DNA of 40,803 nt from an uncultured Alistipes sp. (GCA_900544195.1 UQUJ01000021.1:1-40803); one strand, 5' to 3'. Counted from the first letter of the stretch, positions 25,145 to 32,540 are shown. Notes: generated by a model from the letters alone, not told the origin. A program made the numbers and translations.

Positions 25145-25152
25145 CAAAGATA
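25145..25152 (-). promoter_or_regulatory. -7 box (TATCTTTG) upstream of the BASS transporter
   Basis: Read on the minus strand, TATCTTTG matches TAnnTTTG. A TTTG lies upstream at 15 bp, shorter than the usual 19-21, so the -33 assignment is uncertain. The leader to the start at 25079 would be about 60 nt. Confidence 0.4.
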
Positions 25153-25219
25153 GTGAAAGCCCCCGACCAAAAAAAATCCGCAGGTGTTTTGCTTATGGAA
25201 CGAGAAAATAAGAAGGTTA

Positions 25220-26500
25220 CTATATGTTCAGAAGTAGGTTGGACTTGATGTTGTCGATCATATTCCGTGGCACACCGCATTCTTTGGCAATCCCGGTCCA
25301 TCTGGATGCGGCTTCGCTCACTTGGTCTATTATTTCGGCCGCGTTCTTGATGTTGTTTGAGGCGGCACATTCCAGCAAGTCTTTTCTGGTGACGCCATCG
25401 AATTTTCCGTTGATGGACATTTGATGTGTTGCGGTCCAAAACCCGGAAGGGTTGTAGGCGTACCCCATATCGTAAGCCGGAGAAAGTCTCCAAGCGCCAC
25501 TTTCATCCATCAGGAATGAAATATTCTTGGTGTGGTCATCCTGATTCCTTGCCACCACATTGAACACCATCCGTCGGAACATCTCCTGCGCTTGGGAATA
25601 TGGTAGCCTCAAGCGCCGCATCACGGTGAACGCCTGCTCGTATGAATATCCTCTCCGGAGGCGGAAATCGTAGTGAGCCATGCCGCATAATGTCTGCATG
25701 TGTATCTTGTGGCCGTTCTCCCTGTCGAACCTCTTGGTGAGGAAATGAGCCCTGCCATTCTCCTCGATCAGTGAACACTCTGACATCTCTATTCCGCATT
25801 CTCTGACCAATTTGTAGAAAGAATATTCCAGCCTTCCGAAGTTCTCGGTCTGTTTGAATCCGGCTTCGGCGGTCACCCCGTCCAATTTTATAAGGTAATA
25901 ATCAAATCCTTCCCGGGCTGCGACCTGCCCTGAACGAACCTCTCCGGTGTCTTTGTTGTAGGCGATTATGGCTTTGGCTCTCTGTCCTCCGGCGGATGTT
26001 CCGAGGCGAAGAATCTCCGCGATGGCTGCTTTTCTGTCTTGATTCAAGTTGGCGCCGAACGCTTCCTTTTTTGAGAGGGCTTCTTTTGCGACTTCGACCA
26101 GGGAGTCTATTTCTATACGAATGTCCGGGTCGGTCTCCGGGCTTGTCGCCGGCTCGAATTCCAAAGCTCCCATACATCTCTTTCCGAGAAAACACAATGT
26201 TTCCACCGGGTTTCCTGAAGTCCTTCCGGTCAGCGCCAACCATCTGTCAAACAAGGCACGTCCATAGGTGTCAGGGAGTGAATCCGCCAACATCCCCGGC
26301 AGACCATTGAAGGTCTCCCAATCCAAACCGCTGAATGAATATACACGTCCTTGCCTTACGGGCATCATCAGAGGAGATGGCTCGATGTTTTTACCGGCAA
26401 ATTCTTTGTCATATTCAAACAGGGCCACATTGCGTCCGTTATCCCAGCGGAAAGTTCCGACATTCTGCCCGAACATCCTGACTTTAGCCACATCTACCAT
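25220..26500 (-). CDS. hipA: HipA-like serine/threonine kinase toxin
   Basis: 426 residues. The N-terminal HipA-N1 region (GRVYSFSGLDWETFNGLPGMLADSLPDTYGRALFDRW) is typical. Further on, GTSAGGQRAKAI (167-178) corresponds to the autophosphorylation/P-loop-like segment. The kinase catalytic motif NQDDHTKN has Asp321, and SPAYD has the Mg-binding Asp344. HipA toxins phosphorylate glutamyl-tRNA synthetase in E. coli; the target here is not known. All catalytic residues are present, so it looks active. Its start overlaps the hipB 3' end by 7 bp, the usual order (antitoxin first). Confidence 0.93.
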   Translation of the reverse strand: MVDVAKVRMFGQNVGTFRWDNGRNVALFEYDKEFAGKNIEPSPLMMPVRQGRVYSFSGLDWETFNGLPGMLADSLPDTYGRALFDRWLALTGRTSGNPVETLCFLGKRCMGALEFEPATSPETDPDIRIEIDSLVEVAKEALSKKEAFGANLNQDRKAAIAEILRLGTSAGGQRAKAIIAYNKDTGEVRSGQVAAREGFDYYLIKLDGVTAEAGFKQTENFGRLEYSFYKLVRECGIEMSECSLIEENGRAHFLTKRFDRENGHKIHMQTLCGMAHYDFRLRRGYSYEQAFTVMRRLRLPYSQAQEMFRRMVFNVVARNQDDHTKNISFLMDESGAWRLSPAYDMGYAYNPSGFWTATHQMSINGKFDGVTRKDLLECAASNNIKNAAEIIDQVSEAASRWTGIAKECGVPRNMIDNIKSNLLLNI

Positions 26501-26838
26501 TCCGATTCCTCCTTTTCGGTCTTGATCTTGCCGACCGCGCGTTTCCTTGAACTCTTTTTGCCGGCGTTGACTAATTCGTAATATTCACTGGGGCTCAGCC
26601 GCTCCTCGGTGATGAGGCTTTGGATTGTGTCAAGTTCGCCCAAAACCCTCATAACGCGTAGCAGTGACTCAAATGAGCCGATCTCGCCGTTTTCTATCTT
26701 CTTTACTGAGGACAGCGAGATGTCCGCTTCCTCGGCAAGGCTTTTCTGCGTTATGTTCTGCCTTAGTCGGACTGATTTTAGTTTTTCCCCAATCCGCCTT
26801 TGCACCTGCGTGTCTGATAGACTGTAAATATCGTCCAT
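26494..26838 (-). CDS. hipB: HipB-like antitoxin, XRE-type HTH regulator
   Basis: 114 residues with a helix-turn-helix of the XRE class at about 15-70 (LKSVRLRQNITQKSLAEEADISLSSVKKIENGEIGSF). The C-terminal tail is basic and charged (AGKKSSRKRAVGKIKTEKEESEW), longer than the minimal HipB. It is expected to bind HipA and repress the operon. It is the first gene of hipBA, with a -7 box and a palindromic stretch about 30-65 bp upstream of the start. Confidence 0.9.
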   Translation of the reverse strand: MDDIYSLSDTQVQRRIGEKLKSVRLRQNITQKSLAEEADISLSSVKKIENGEIGSFESLLRVMRVLGELDTIQSLITEERLSPSEYYELVNAGKKSSRKRAVGKIKTEKEESEW

Positions 26839-26866
26839 AAGGGTTTGAATTTGAACTGTTGCTCCG

Positions 26867-26901
26867 CAAATATAGTGATAATGGTTTAATATTAAGCTAT
26901 A
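26867..26901 (-). promoter_or_regulatory. hipBA promoter with overlapping palindromes (candidate HipB operator)
   Basis: On the minus strand, TATATTTG (26867-26874) is a consensus -7 box. Overlapping and upstream lie TATAG (26871-26875) opposed to CTATA (26897-26901), and a perfect 10-bp palindrome TTAATATTAA (26886-26895). Self-repression by HipB at such sites is known from the family; binding here is inferred. Confidence 0.5.
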
Positions 26902-26957
26902 ATGAAATCTTTATTTCGCCAAGGTGACCTTCCCTGTGACGATTGCTTTTTGCCTTG

Positions 26958-27014
26958 ACTGAAAAGGCTTCCGCCCAGGTTCGGTTTGATGCGTTGAAAC
27001 AGGCATCGCCTTGA
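26958..27014 (+). pseudogene. Remnant of a TPR-protein gene 3' end
   Basis: The frame reads TEKASAQVRFDALKQASP-stop, matching the C-terminus of the exported TPR protein encoded at 22916-23848 (TEKLSAQARLDALK-stop) at most positions. No upstream reading frame of the same gene is visible. This looks like the leftover end of a paralogue whose body has been lost, with hipBA now beside it. Confidence 0.55.
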
Positions 27015-27043
27015 TTTCTATTTGATTGGATAAACATTTACTG

Positions 27044-27082
27044 AAAGTTTACAACCTTGTGGTCCACAAAGTTGTGAACTTT
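27044..27082. promoter_or_regulatory. 19-bp-arm inverted repeat upstream of the ATPase gene
   Basis: AAAGTTTACAAC...TTGTGG, a 1-nt centre (T27063), CCACAA...GTTGTGAACTTT. Of 19 pairs, one is a mismatch and one a T-G pair. It overlaps the -33 part of the ATPase promoter (TTG at 27072-27074), so it is placed as an operator would be. A cruciform or hairpin role is also possible. Confidence 0.6.
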
Positions 27083-27103
27083 TAGTTTATTTGTTTATAT
27101 TTG
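27072..27103 (+). promoter_or_regulatory. Promoter of the ATPase gene
   Basis: GTTG with TTG at 27072-27074, a 21-bp spacer, and TATATTTG at 27096-27103, 16 bp before the start codon at 27120. The leader is very short. The -33 half lies in the right arm of the inverted repeat at 27044-27082. Confidence 0.6.
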
Positions 27104-27119
27104 CGTAAAAATCAAGTTT

Positions 27120-28247
27120 ATGGATAAGCCATTTGTCTACGGAATAGCGGTGTCCGGAGATAATTTCACGGACAGGAAAAAGGAGACCAAACGCCTGAAA
27201 ATGAATTTTGAGTCAGGCGTCAACACCATTCTGATTTCGCCCCGGCGTATGGGCAAGACATCTATAGTCGGCAAGGTTATGTCTTCTATGACTGATCCAA
27301 AGATCAAAGTTGTTATGATGGACATATACGATTGCAGAAGTGAATCTGATTTTTACGAGCGGTTCGCGGCTTCCATAATAAAAGGTGTGGCCGGCAAGGT
27401 GGAGAATATGATCGCATATGTCCGGGAATTTCTTGGACGCTTCTCTGCCAAGGTTTCGGTAAGTCCGGATCCATCGCTGGATTATTCCCTTTCCTTTGGT
27501 ATTTCACCCAAGGCCACGGATGCTGATGAGATCTTGAATCTTCCTCAACGGATAGCATCAAAGAGGGGAGTACATATTGTGGTATGTATTGATGAGTTCC
27601 AGCAGATCGGGGAGTTTCCGGATTCGTTGACTGTCCAGAAAAGGTTGCGCGGAGTCTGGCAACATCAGGAAAATGTTTCTTACTGTCTTTTTGGAAGTAA
27701 GAGACATTTGATGGAAAAGATCTTCCAGAGAAAGAGTATGCCGTTTTATCAATTCGGCGATATGATCTTTCTTGACAAGATCTCCACAGGCGACTGGATT
27801 GATTATATATGCTCCAGATTCGAGAGCCGTTCGATGACGATAACGAGAAGCCAGGCCGAAAAGATATGTATGCTTGTGGAAAACTACTCATCGTATGTTC
27901 AGCAACTGTTCTGGAACGTTATGATTGAGGCGGATAAGGTTGTGTCTGACGCTGATATAGACGCAGGGTTCGAAGAATTGCTTCATCAGACGTCATCTCT
28001 GTTTATGGAACAGATCGGGTCCCTTACTTCTTATCAGATGAATTTTCTCAAGGCGGTCGTTGATGGGGTGCATTCCGGTTTCACATCATCGGACGTTCTT
28101 GCAAGATATTCATTGGGAGCGAAATCAAATGTCGCAAGAATACAGAAGGCTCTGATTGAAAGGGAGTTGGTAGAGAAGAGAGGCAAGCTGATATTTGCCT
28201 CTGACCCTGTTTTCTCCACTTGGTTCAAAAGAGAATATTCCCGTTAG
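27120..28247 (+). CDS. Stand-alone P-loop ATPase of the archaeal-type ATPase (PF01637-like) group
   Basis: 375 residues. The N-terminal ATPase has Walker A SPRRMGKTS (40-48), Walker B VVCIDEFQQI (about 153-162) and a FGSKRHLMEKIF sensor-like segment. The C-terminal part (about 295-370) reads like a winged helix (LTSYQMNFLKAVVDG, TSSDVLARYSLGAKSNVARIQKALIERELVEKRGKL). Proteins of this layout are frequent and often multicopy in Bacteroidota. Their function is unclear, and some resemble STAND or conflict-system ATPases. It stands alone with its own promoter and an inverted repeat, next to hipBA. Confidence 0.85.
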   Translation: MDKPFVYGIAVSGDNFTDRKKETKRLKMNFESGVNTILISPRRMGKTSIVGKVMSSMTDPKIKVVMMDIYDCRSESDFYERFAASIIKGVAGKVENMIAYVREFLGRFSAKVSVSPDPSLDYSLSFGISPKATDADEILNLPQRIASKRGVHIVVCIDEFQQIGEFPDSLTVQKRLRGVWQHQENVSYCLFGSKRHLMEKIFQRKSMPFYQFGDMIFLDKISTGDWIDYICSRFESRSMTITRSQAEKICMLVENYSSYVQQLFWNVMIEADKVVSDADIDAGFEELLHQTSSLFMEQIGSLTSYQMNFLKAVVDGVHSGFTSSDVLARYSLGAKSNVARIQKALIERELVEKRGKLIFASDPVFSTWFKREYSR

Positions 28248-28279
28248 GGGGAAAAGGTGTGTTTTTGTTTTCTATCTTT

Positions 28280-28439
28280 GAAGCTGTTTTGAATTGTTTG
28301 AAATGTTCTTTGAGGTGAAAAATCTTCATTTTCTTCCCGCTTCTTCAGTCAGATAGCACCGCTATCTTCCTTGGAAGAAGCGGTCGAAACTGAAGTTTTT
28401 CACTCTCAAACCTTCAAACAAACAATTCAAAACAGCTTC
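28280..28439. repeat. Fold-back element, family B (160 nt)
   Basis: An imperfect palindrome of 160 nt. GAAGCTGTTTTGAATTGTTT at the left is mirrored by AAACAATTCAAAACAGCTTC at the right. Inner blocks (TTTGAGGTGAAAAA, CCGCTTCTTC) also find partners. The apex is GATAGC, loop ACC, GCTATC. On the minus strand AAGGAA precedes the apical stem and TGACTGA follows it, the same apex layout as family A but with unrelated arms. It lies between two plus-strand genes. The start of the hydrolase gene is 21 bp after its right end. Confidence 0.8.
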
Positions 28440-28459
28440 TTGTAATTTGCAATTATTAT

Positions 28460-29752
28460 ATGAGAAAGATTTTGATGATTCTGGCGCTGATGGCTGTCGC
28501 GGCGGTGACACTTAAGGCGCAGACCGGGGCGTGGACAGGTAAGTTGAAGGTGTCGGGCGTGGAGCTGGCGCTTATATTCAATATAGGGGAAGAGTCCGCC
28601 ACGCTTGATGTGCCGGATCAGGGTGCGAAGGATATTCCGGTTGAGGTGTCGAGGGATGCTGTGGGTGGAATCACGCTGAATGTGCCGGCGATCAACGCTT
28701 CGTTCAAAGGGTTGTGGGCAGGGAAGGTCATCGCGGGGACTTTCACCCAGCACGGGATGTCGTTCCCGATGACGCTTACGCCTGGTGCGCCGGTCGTCAG
28801 ACGGCCTCAGACACCTGTGGGACCATTCCCTTATGCTACCGAGGAAGTGTCGTTCTCCAATGGGGACGCTGTGCTGAAAGGAACGCTGACGCTTCCTGAG
28901 AACTGTGACCGGAAGACTCCTGTGCTGATTATGGTGACGGGCAGTGGTCTCCAGAACCGGGACGAGGAGGTGTTCAGCCACAAGCCGTTCGCTGTCATCG
29001 CGGATGCTTTCGCGAGGGCGGGGATCGCCACGCTGCGATACGATGACCGGGGATTCGGGGAATCGACAGGAGATGTTGTGCTTTGCACGACAGAGGATCT
29101 GAAGAACGATGCCCTGGCTGGAGTTCGGCTTTTGAGGGAGCGGTTCGACAAGGTGGGTGTTTTGGGCCGCAGTGAGGGAGGAAGCATCGCCTTGATGCTT
29201 GCGGCTGATAATCAAGTAGATTTTGCCATCAGTCTTGCCGGGATGATAGTCTCCGGTGCCGAGACATTGTTGGAGCAAAACAGGCATGCGTTAAAGTCCG
29301 CGGGTCTGCCGGAATCGGAAGTCGAAGCCTACTGCGGACTATTGTCGAACACGTTTGAGGCCATTAAGAATGGAACTCCGTTTCCTTCAGCTGATGCTTA
29401 TGCTCTTTCGGATGCATTGAGACAGAATTATTTGGCTGCGTCACAGCAGTTCTCTACACCTTATATGAAATACTTCATAGCCTTGGATCTGTCGCAGAGA
29501 CTCTCTGCGGTAACCTGCCCGGTAATGGCTCTCAATGGAACAAAAGACACTCAAGTCCAATGCGATAGGAATATGAAAGCGTTGAAGGCCGCTCTCCCTT
29601 CTGGCGGCAAGAACATCATCCACGTCGAAGAAGGCCTGAACCACCTCTTCCAGCACTGCGTCACCGGCGAGGTCTCTGAATATAAAAGCATCGAGGAGAC
29701 CTTCTCCCCGGAAGTCCTTTCCGAGATGATCGCTTGGATCAAGACGCTTTGA
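28460..29752 (+). CDS. Exported alpha/beta-hydrolase (esterase/acyl-CoA-thioesterase-like)
   Basis: 430 residues with a signal peptide (KILMILALMAVAAVTLKAQ). A beta-rich N-terminal domain (about 22-115) precedes the alpha/beta-hydrolase domain (about 125-430). The oxyanion-hole segment VTGSGLQNRDEE is followed by TLRYDDRGFGES and the nucleophile Ser238 in LGRSEGG, where the more common residue before Ser is His. The acid is probably in NGTKDTQ and the catalytic His in GLNHLFQ. Periplasmic esterase activity is expected; the substrate is unknown. Its leader starts right after a fold-back element that could affect upstream transcription reaching it. Confidence 0.88.
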   Translation: MRKILMILALMAVAAVTLKAQTGAWTGKLKVSGVELALIFNIGEESATLDVPDQGAKDIPVEVSRDAVGGITLNVPAINASFKGLWAGKVIAGTFTQHGMSFPMTLTPGAPVVRRPQTPVGPFPYATEEVSFSNGDAVLKGTLTLPENCDRKTPVLIMVTGSGLQNRDEEVFSHKPFAVIADAFARAGIATLRYDDRGFGESTGDVVLCTTEDLKNDALAGVRLLRERFDKVGVLGRSEGGSIALMLAADNQVDFAISLAGMIVSGAETLLEQNRHALKSAGLPESEVEAYCGLLSNTFEAIKNGTPFPSADAYALSDALRQNYLAASQQFSTPYMKYFIALDLSQRLSAVTCPVMALNGTKDTQVQCDRNMKALKAALPSGGKNIIHVEEGLNHLFQHCVTGEVSEYKSIEETFSPEVLSEMIAWIKTL

Positions 29753-29766
29753 TTGGCGGACACCTT

Positions 29767-29789
29767 GCGTTAGAACCTTGGTTCTACGC
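29767..29789 (+). terminator. Hairpin after the hydrolase gene
   Basis: GCGT, a bulged T, AGAACC, loop TT, GGTTCT, ACGC: a 10-bp stem starting 15 bp after the hydrolase stop. A second weaker pairing (ACGTG/CACGT) follows at about 29798-29815. There is no strong T tract, so termination is plausible but not canonical. Confidence 0.4.
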
Positions 29790-29852
29790 ACGGAAGACGT
29801 GTTTAAGCACGTTTGTGCGTGGATGGGCTTGACTGCTCACGGACTGTATTCA

Positions 29853-30365
29853 CTAAAGCTTCACGCCTTCAAGTTCGAGGAGAAACCTCTTTGCCGGAAG
29901 GCCGCCGCCATAGCCGGTAAGGCTTCCGTTGCTGCCTATGATGCGGTGGCAGGGAGCGAAGATCGAAATGGAGTTCGAGCCGTTGGCTGTGCCTACCGCC
30001 CTTACTGCCTTCGGGTTACCAATCATCTCGGCCACCCAGCCATAGTTCCGGGTCTCCCCGTAAGGGACTTCCAGCAGGGTGTTCCAGACTTTTTCCTGAA
30101 ACTCGGTGCCGACGAACAGAAGCGGCAGATCGAATGTCTTGCGTCCCCCGGCAAAATATTCATCGAGCTCTTGTGCGGCCTTTGCGGTGATCTCCGAGGG
30201 AATGTCCGTCATCACCGCATTCAGACTCCGCTCCAATCGTCTGTCCGCCAGCAATCTATGCTCTTCCGCAATCCAGTCGCAAAGGCAAAGCTTGCCATCG
30301 AACGACCCGAGCAGCAGATTACCGCACGGTGAATGATATGTCTGTGTGTTGATTGTCTTTTTCAT
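29853..30365 (-). CDS. ogt: Methylated-DNA-protein-cysteine methyltransferase
   Basis: 170 residues from ATG 30365 (MKKTINTQTY). Transfers alkyl groups from O6-alkylguanine in DNA to its own cysteine. The active-site motif is PCHRIIG with Cys139, the DNA-binding helix region is EVPYGETRNYGWVAEMIGNPKAVRAVG, and the C-terminal GYGGGLPAKRFLLELEG is conserved. Length fits Ogt-type single-domain enzymes without an AdaA part. It is transcribed towards the hydrolase gene. Six upstream codons are open but are not needed. A family-A fold-back element lies about 130 bp upstream of its start. Confidence 0.94.
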   Translation of the reverse strand: MKKTINTQTYHSPCGNLLLGSFDGKLCLCDWIAEEHRLLADRRLERSLNAVMTDIPSEITAKAAQELDEYFAGGRKTFDLPLLFVGTEFQEKVWNTLLEVPYGETRNYGWVAEMIGNPKAVRAVGTANGSNSISIFAPCHRIIGSNGSLTGYGGGLPAKRFLLELEGVKL

Positions 30366-30492
30366 TTTAATTAAACATATCATCTGATGATATGTTTACG
30401 AAGATAAGAAAATTCTAATAAGTTGTCCATTTCTGCTGTGCTGCATGAAATAATGAAACGTTAGAACAGGATTATGCTTGAATTCTTTTAAT

Positions 30493-30661
30493 TTAGTAAC
30501 ATTCAAAAAATAACCTGCATCATCTTAAGGAATCTTTTCGGTCTAGATCTCTTTTCTCATCAGTCATGTGCCACCGGCACACTCCTTCTTCAAAAAAAGA
30601 TCTATCCTCGAAAATCTTCTCTTAATCTGAAGCAACTTATTTTTTTCATGTTCCTTAACAG
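30493..30661. repeat. Fold-back element, family A, copy 2 (169 nt)
   Basis: Same sequence and orientation as 23896-24065, differing only by one A fewer in the poly-A run before AGATCT. The flanks on both sides are unrelated to those of copy 1, which fixes the boundaries near TTAGTAAC and TTAACAG. It lies upstream of ogt and directly upstream of the toxin-antitoxin promoter. Confidence 0.85.
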
Positions 30662-30685
30662 AACTTAACAAAAAAGTGAAGCTTA

Positions 30686-30717
30686 TTTGGCGGTGTGAGG
30701 AAAATAGAATACCTTTG
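30686..30717 (+). promoter_or_regulatory. Promoter of the HigBA-like pair
   Basis: TTTG at 30686-30689, 20-bp spacer, TACCTTTG at 30710-30717: a full match to the Bacteroidota consensus, 20 bp before the toxin start codon. It begins 24 bp after the fold-back element. Confidence 0.8.
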
Positions 30718-30737
30718 CCACATAAATAACAAATGGT

Positions 30738-31232
30738 ATGGGGAAGTTGGAACTTGTGTTGGAGACTGATAAGGTCTGTATGTATTCGCCTAAGTATGAC
30801 GGTGAAGAACAAAATGAGTTTAGGTAGTTTCTTCTTGCCAATCGGTCTCACGGGCATCCGCAGTTGAAAAAATTCTTCGGTGCAATACTTTCTGTCATCG
30901 AGAAAATGGGAGAGACCGGTGCTCTTCAGCGATATTTTCGTCCCGAAGGCGGAAATGTTAAGGCTCTTCCGACATATGTTGATATTCCTCGAATGAACAG
31001 AAAGATAGGAAAGATGAGACTTTATTGCCTTCGACTATCTGACAGAATCTTGATTTTAGGAGGAGGCGCGGTTACGACTTCGCAATCATATGAAGAAGAT
31101 CCTGTCCTATTGGCGATTGTTGGAGATTTGCGGGATATTGAGTGCCAAATCAAGGCAATCGTTAGACAAGCGGATACGGATTTTGAAGACTTTGATGCAC
31201 TCAAACGAATTGTTGAGACCATTACAATATAG
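30738..31232 (+). pseudogene. HigB/RelE-like toxin gene interrupted by an in-frame amber codon
   Basis: Reading from ATG 30738 gives MGKLELVLETDKVCMYSPKY and continues to EEQNEFR, then TAG at 30825-30827, then in the same frame FLLANRSHGHPQLKKFFGAIL and on to the end (165 codons in all). The C-terminal part has the RelE/HigB-like segment KMRLYCLRLSDRILILGGGAVTT. Only one codon is affected, so this is a nonsense mutation (AAG or CAG to TAG would suffice) and not a frameshift. The intact downstream part could initiate at a TTG (30864) but would miss the N-terminal strand and helix. The antitoxin gene follows 7 bp later. Confidence 0.7.
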
Positions 31233-31239
31233 ATACCTT

Positions 31240-31938
31240 ATGAAAATCGATCCTCTGTTTAAAGATTGCCTCGCTGATGTGGCCCCGGAGATACGGTCCG
31301 AGGTTCGCCTTAATATGGATATTGCAAATCGTATCTATGATATTCTTCAGGAAAAGAATATGACACAGCGTGAATTCGCTGCATTGATGGGGAAGAGCGA
31401 ATCGGAGATCTCAAGATGGCTGACTGGAAGTCACGGATTCACGACTACTTCCATCGCGAAGATTTCGGCGGTTCTTAATGAACCGATTGTGGAAGTGAAG
31501 CATAAACCAGATGTCAATATTCAAATGAGACTTACTTCCATTAGTGAAGAAAGTTTTATGATGTCTCCAGGCAAGATTGCCGATGATGCGAATTCGGAAG
31601 CCATACAACTTGGATTCTCCAACCAGATTCAACCAGATGTGGAGAATAATAAGATGACTCTTATTTTTGGTACAAAATACGAGTTGGAAGGAGAAGTTAT
31701 CCTTGAAAGTGTTTATCGATTTGAATTTGAAGTAAAAGACCTTGCTCGGTTCATAAATACAGATGACAACAATAATATCACGATATCGCACATTATGCCT
31801 CACCTTATAAGTGTGGCTATCGGTACTATGCGTGGAATCTTGGTTGTAAAGACTGCTGGAACCAATTTGTCAAAGTTTCCGCTTCCTATGATTGATCCAA
31901 ATCAACTAAGCGCGAATCTTTCAAGTCCTCAGGAATGA
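31240..31938 (+). CDS. HigA-like XRE antitoxin fused to a SecB-like C-terminal domain
   Basis: 232 residues. The HTH of the XRE class spans about 28-82 (IANRIYDILQEKNMTQREFAALMGKSESEISRWLTGSHGFTT...), with a HigA-type N-terminal segment before it. The C-terminal 145 residues are not typical of HigA: strands around MTLIFGTKYELEGEVILESVYRFEFEVKDL and a final HIMPHLISVAIGTMRGILVVKTAGT...LPMIDPNQL resemble the SecB fold (helix before PPL-L-PINF in SecB). SecB-like chaperones controlling HigBA (TAC systems) are normally separate genes, so this would be a fused version. The fold claim rests on pattern only. AT-rich, with its own promoter through the toxin gene. Confidence 0.7.
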   Translation: MKIDPLFKDCLADVAPEIRSEVRLNMDIANRIYDILQEKNMTQREFAALMGKSESEISRWLTGSHGFTTTSIAKISAVLNEPIVEVKHKPDVNIQMRLTSISEESFMMSPGKIADDANSEAIQLGFSNQIQPDVENNKMTLIFGTKYELEGEVILESVYRFEFEVKDLARFINTDDNNNITISHIMPHLISVAIGTMRGILVVKTAGTNLSKFPLPMIDPNQLSANLSSPQE

Positions 31939-31951
31939 TTCCCCGTGAGAA

Positions 31952-32527
31952 TCAGAACGAAACCGCAATGGCCTTGGCGAGGGATGAGGCATCGGCCAGT
32001 TTCCCCTCCACCTCTTCGGGTGAGAGGTAATCCAGATTCCAGGCGGCCACGGTGGTGATCTCGCCCAGACCCCAGAGCGAAGACAAGGCCTGCAGATAGG
32101 TGCTGCCTTGCTCTCTGGTGCTGCCCGTCGGGATATTCATTCCTCTTGTGGTTATGTACATCACTTTCTTGCATCGGCACAGTCCCGTGCAGGTCTGGCC
32201 GTTGTCCGTGAAGGTCACTCCGTAGAGGGACATATTCTCGAAAAAGGCTTTCAGCGCGGCAGGGAAGCTCATATCCCAGAAAGGGGCGGCTATCACAATC
32301 CTGTCGGCCGCCGCGATCTTTCGGGCGAGCGCGACTGTGGCTTTCGGGACAATGCCGGAAGACCTCTCGGCAAGGCTCTGTGGTGTCAGCGGTAGCAAAG
32401 CCACCTCGTTAACATCAATGCTCTCAATGTCGTACCTTGACGAAAGCACTTCCTTCGCCGCGTCGAGTATCCTTCTTGTTCTGGACTCCGGTCTCATACA
32501 GGAGTCGATAATCACCAGTTTCTCCAT
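31952..32527 (-). CDS. Flavodoxin-like NAD(P)H dehydrogenase (quinone/azo-reductase type)
   Basis: 191 residues from ATG 32525-32527 (MEKLVIIDSCMRPESRTRRIL). The layout of a flavodoxin-like fold is visible: N-terminal strand and phosphate-binding loop SCMRPESRTRRI, then AADRIVIAAPFWDMSFPAALKAFFENM, the FMN-dependent azoreductase/MdaB-type core, then VMYITTRGMNIP and a C-terminal WNLDY. It probably reduces quinones or azo compounds with NAD(P)H. The frame continues 45 codons upstream without similarity. It is 13 bp after the RelB-like gene on the same strand, so it may be co-transcribed with it. Confidence 0.85.
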   Translation of the reverse strand: MEKLVIIDSCMRPESRTRRILDAAKEVLSSRYDIESIDVNEVALLPLTPQSLAERSSGIVPKATVALARKIAAADRIVIAAPFWDMSFPAALKAFFENMSLYGVTFTDNGQTCTGLCRCKKVMYITTRGMNIPTGSTREQGSTYLQALSSLWGLGEITTVAAWNLDYLSPEEVEGKLADASSLAKAIAVSF

Positions 32528-32540
32528 ATCGCAAAGATAG

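Noticed and set aside
25080..25493. N-terminal extension of the BASS transporter (frame open to 25493)
   Set aside because: The extension is hydrophilic, runs back into the hipA gene, and the family's first helix starts right after the ATG at 25079.
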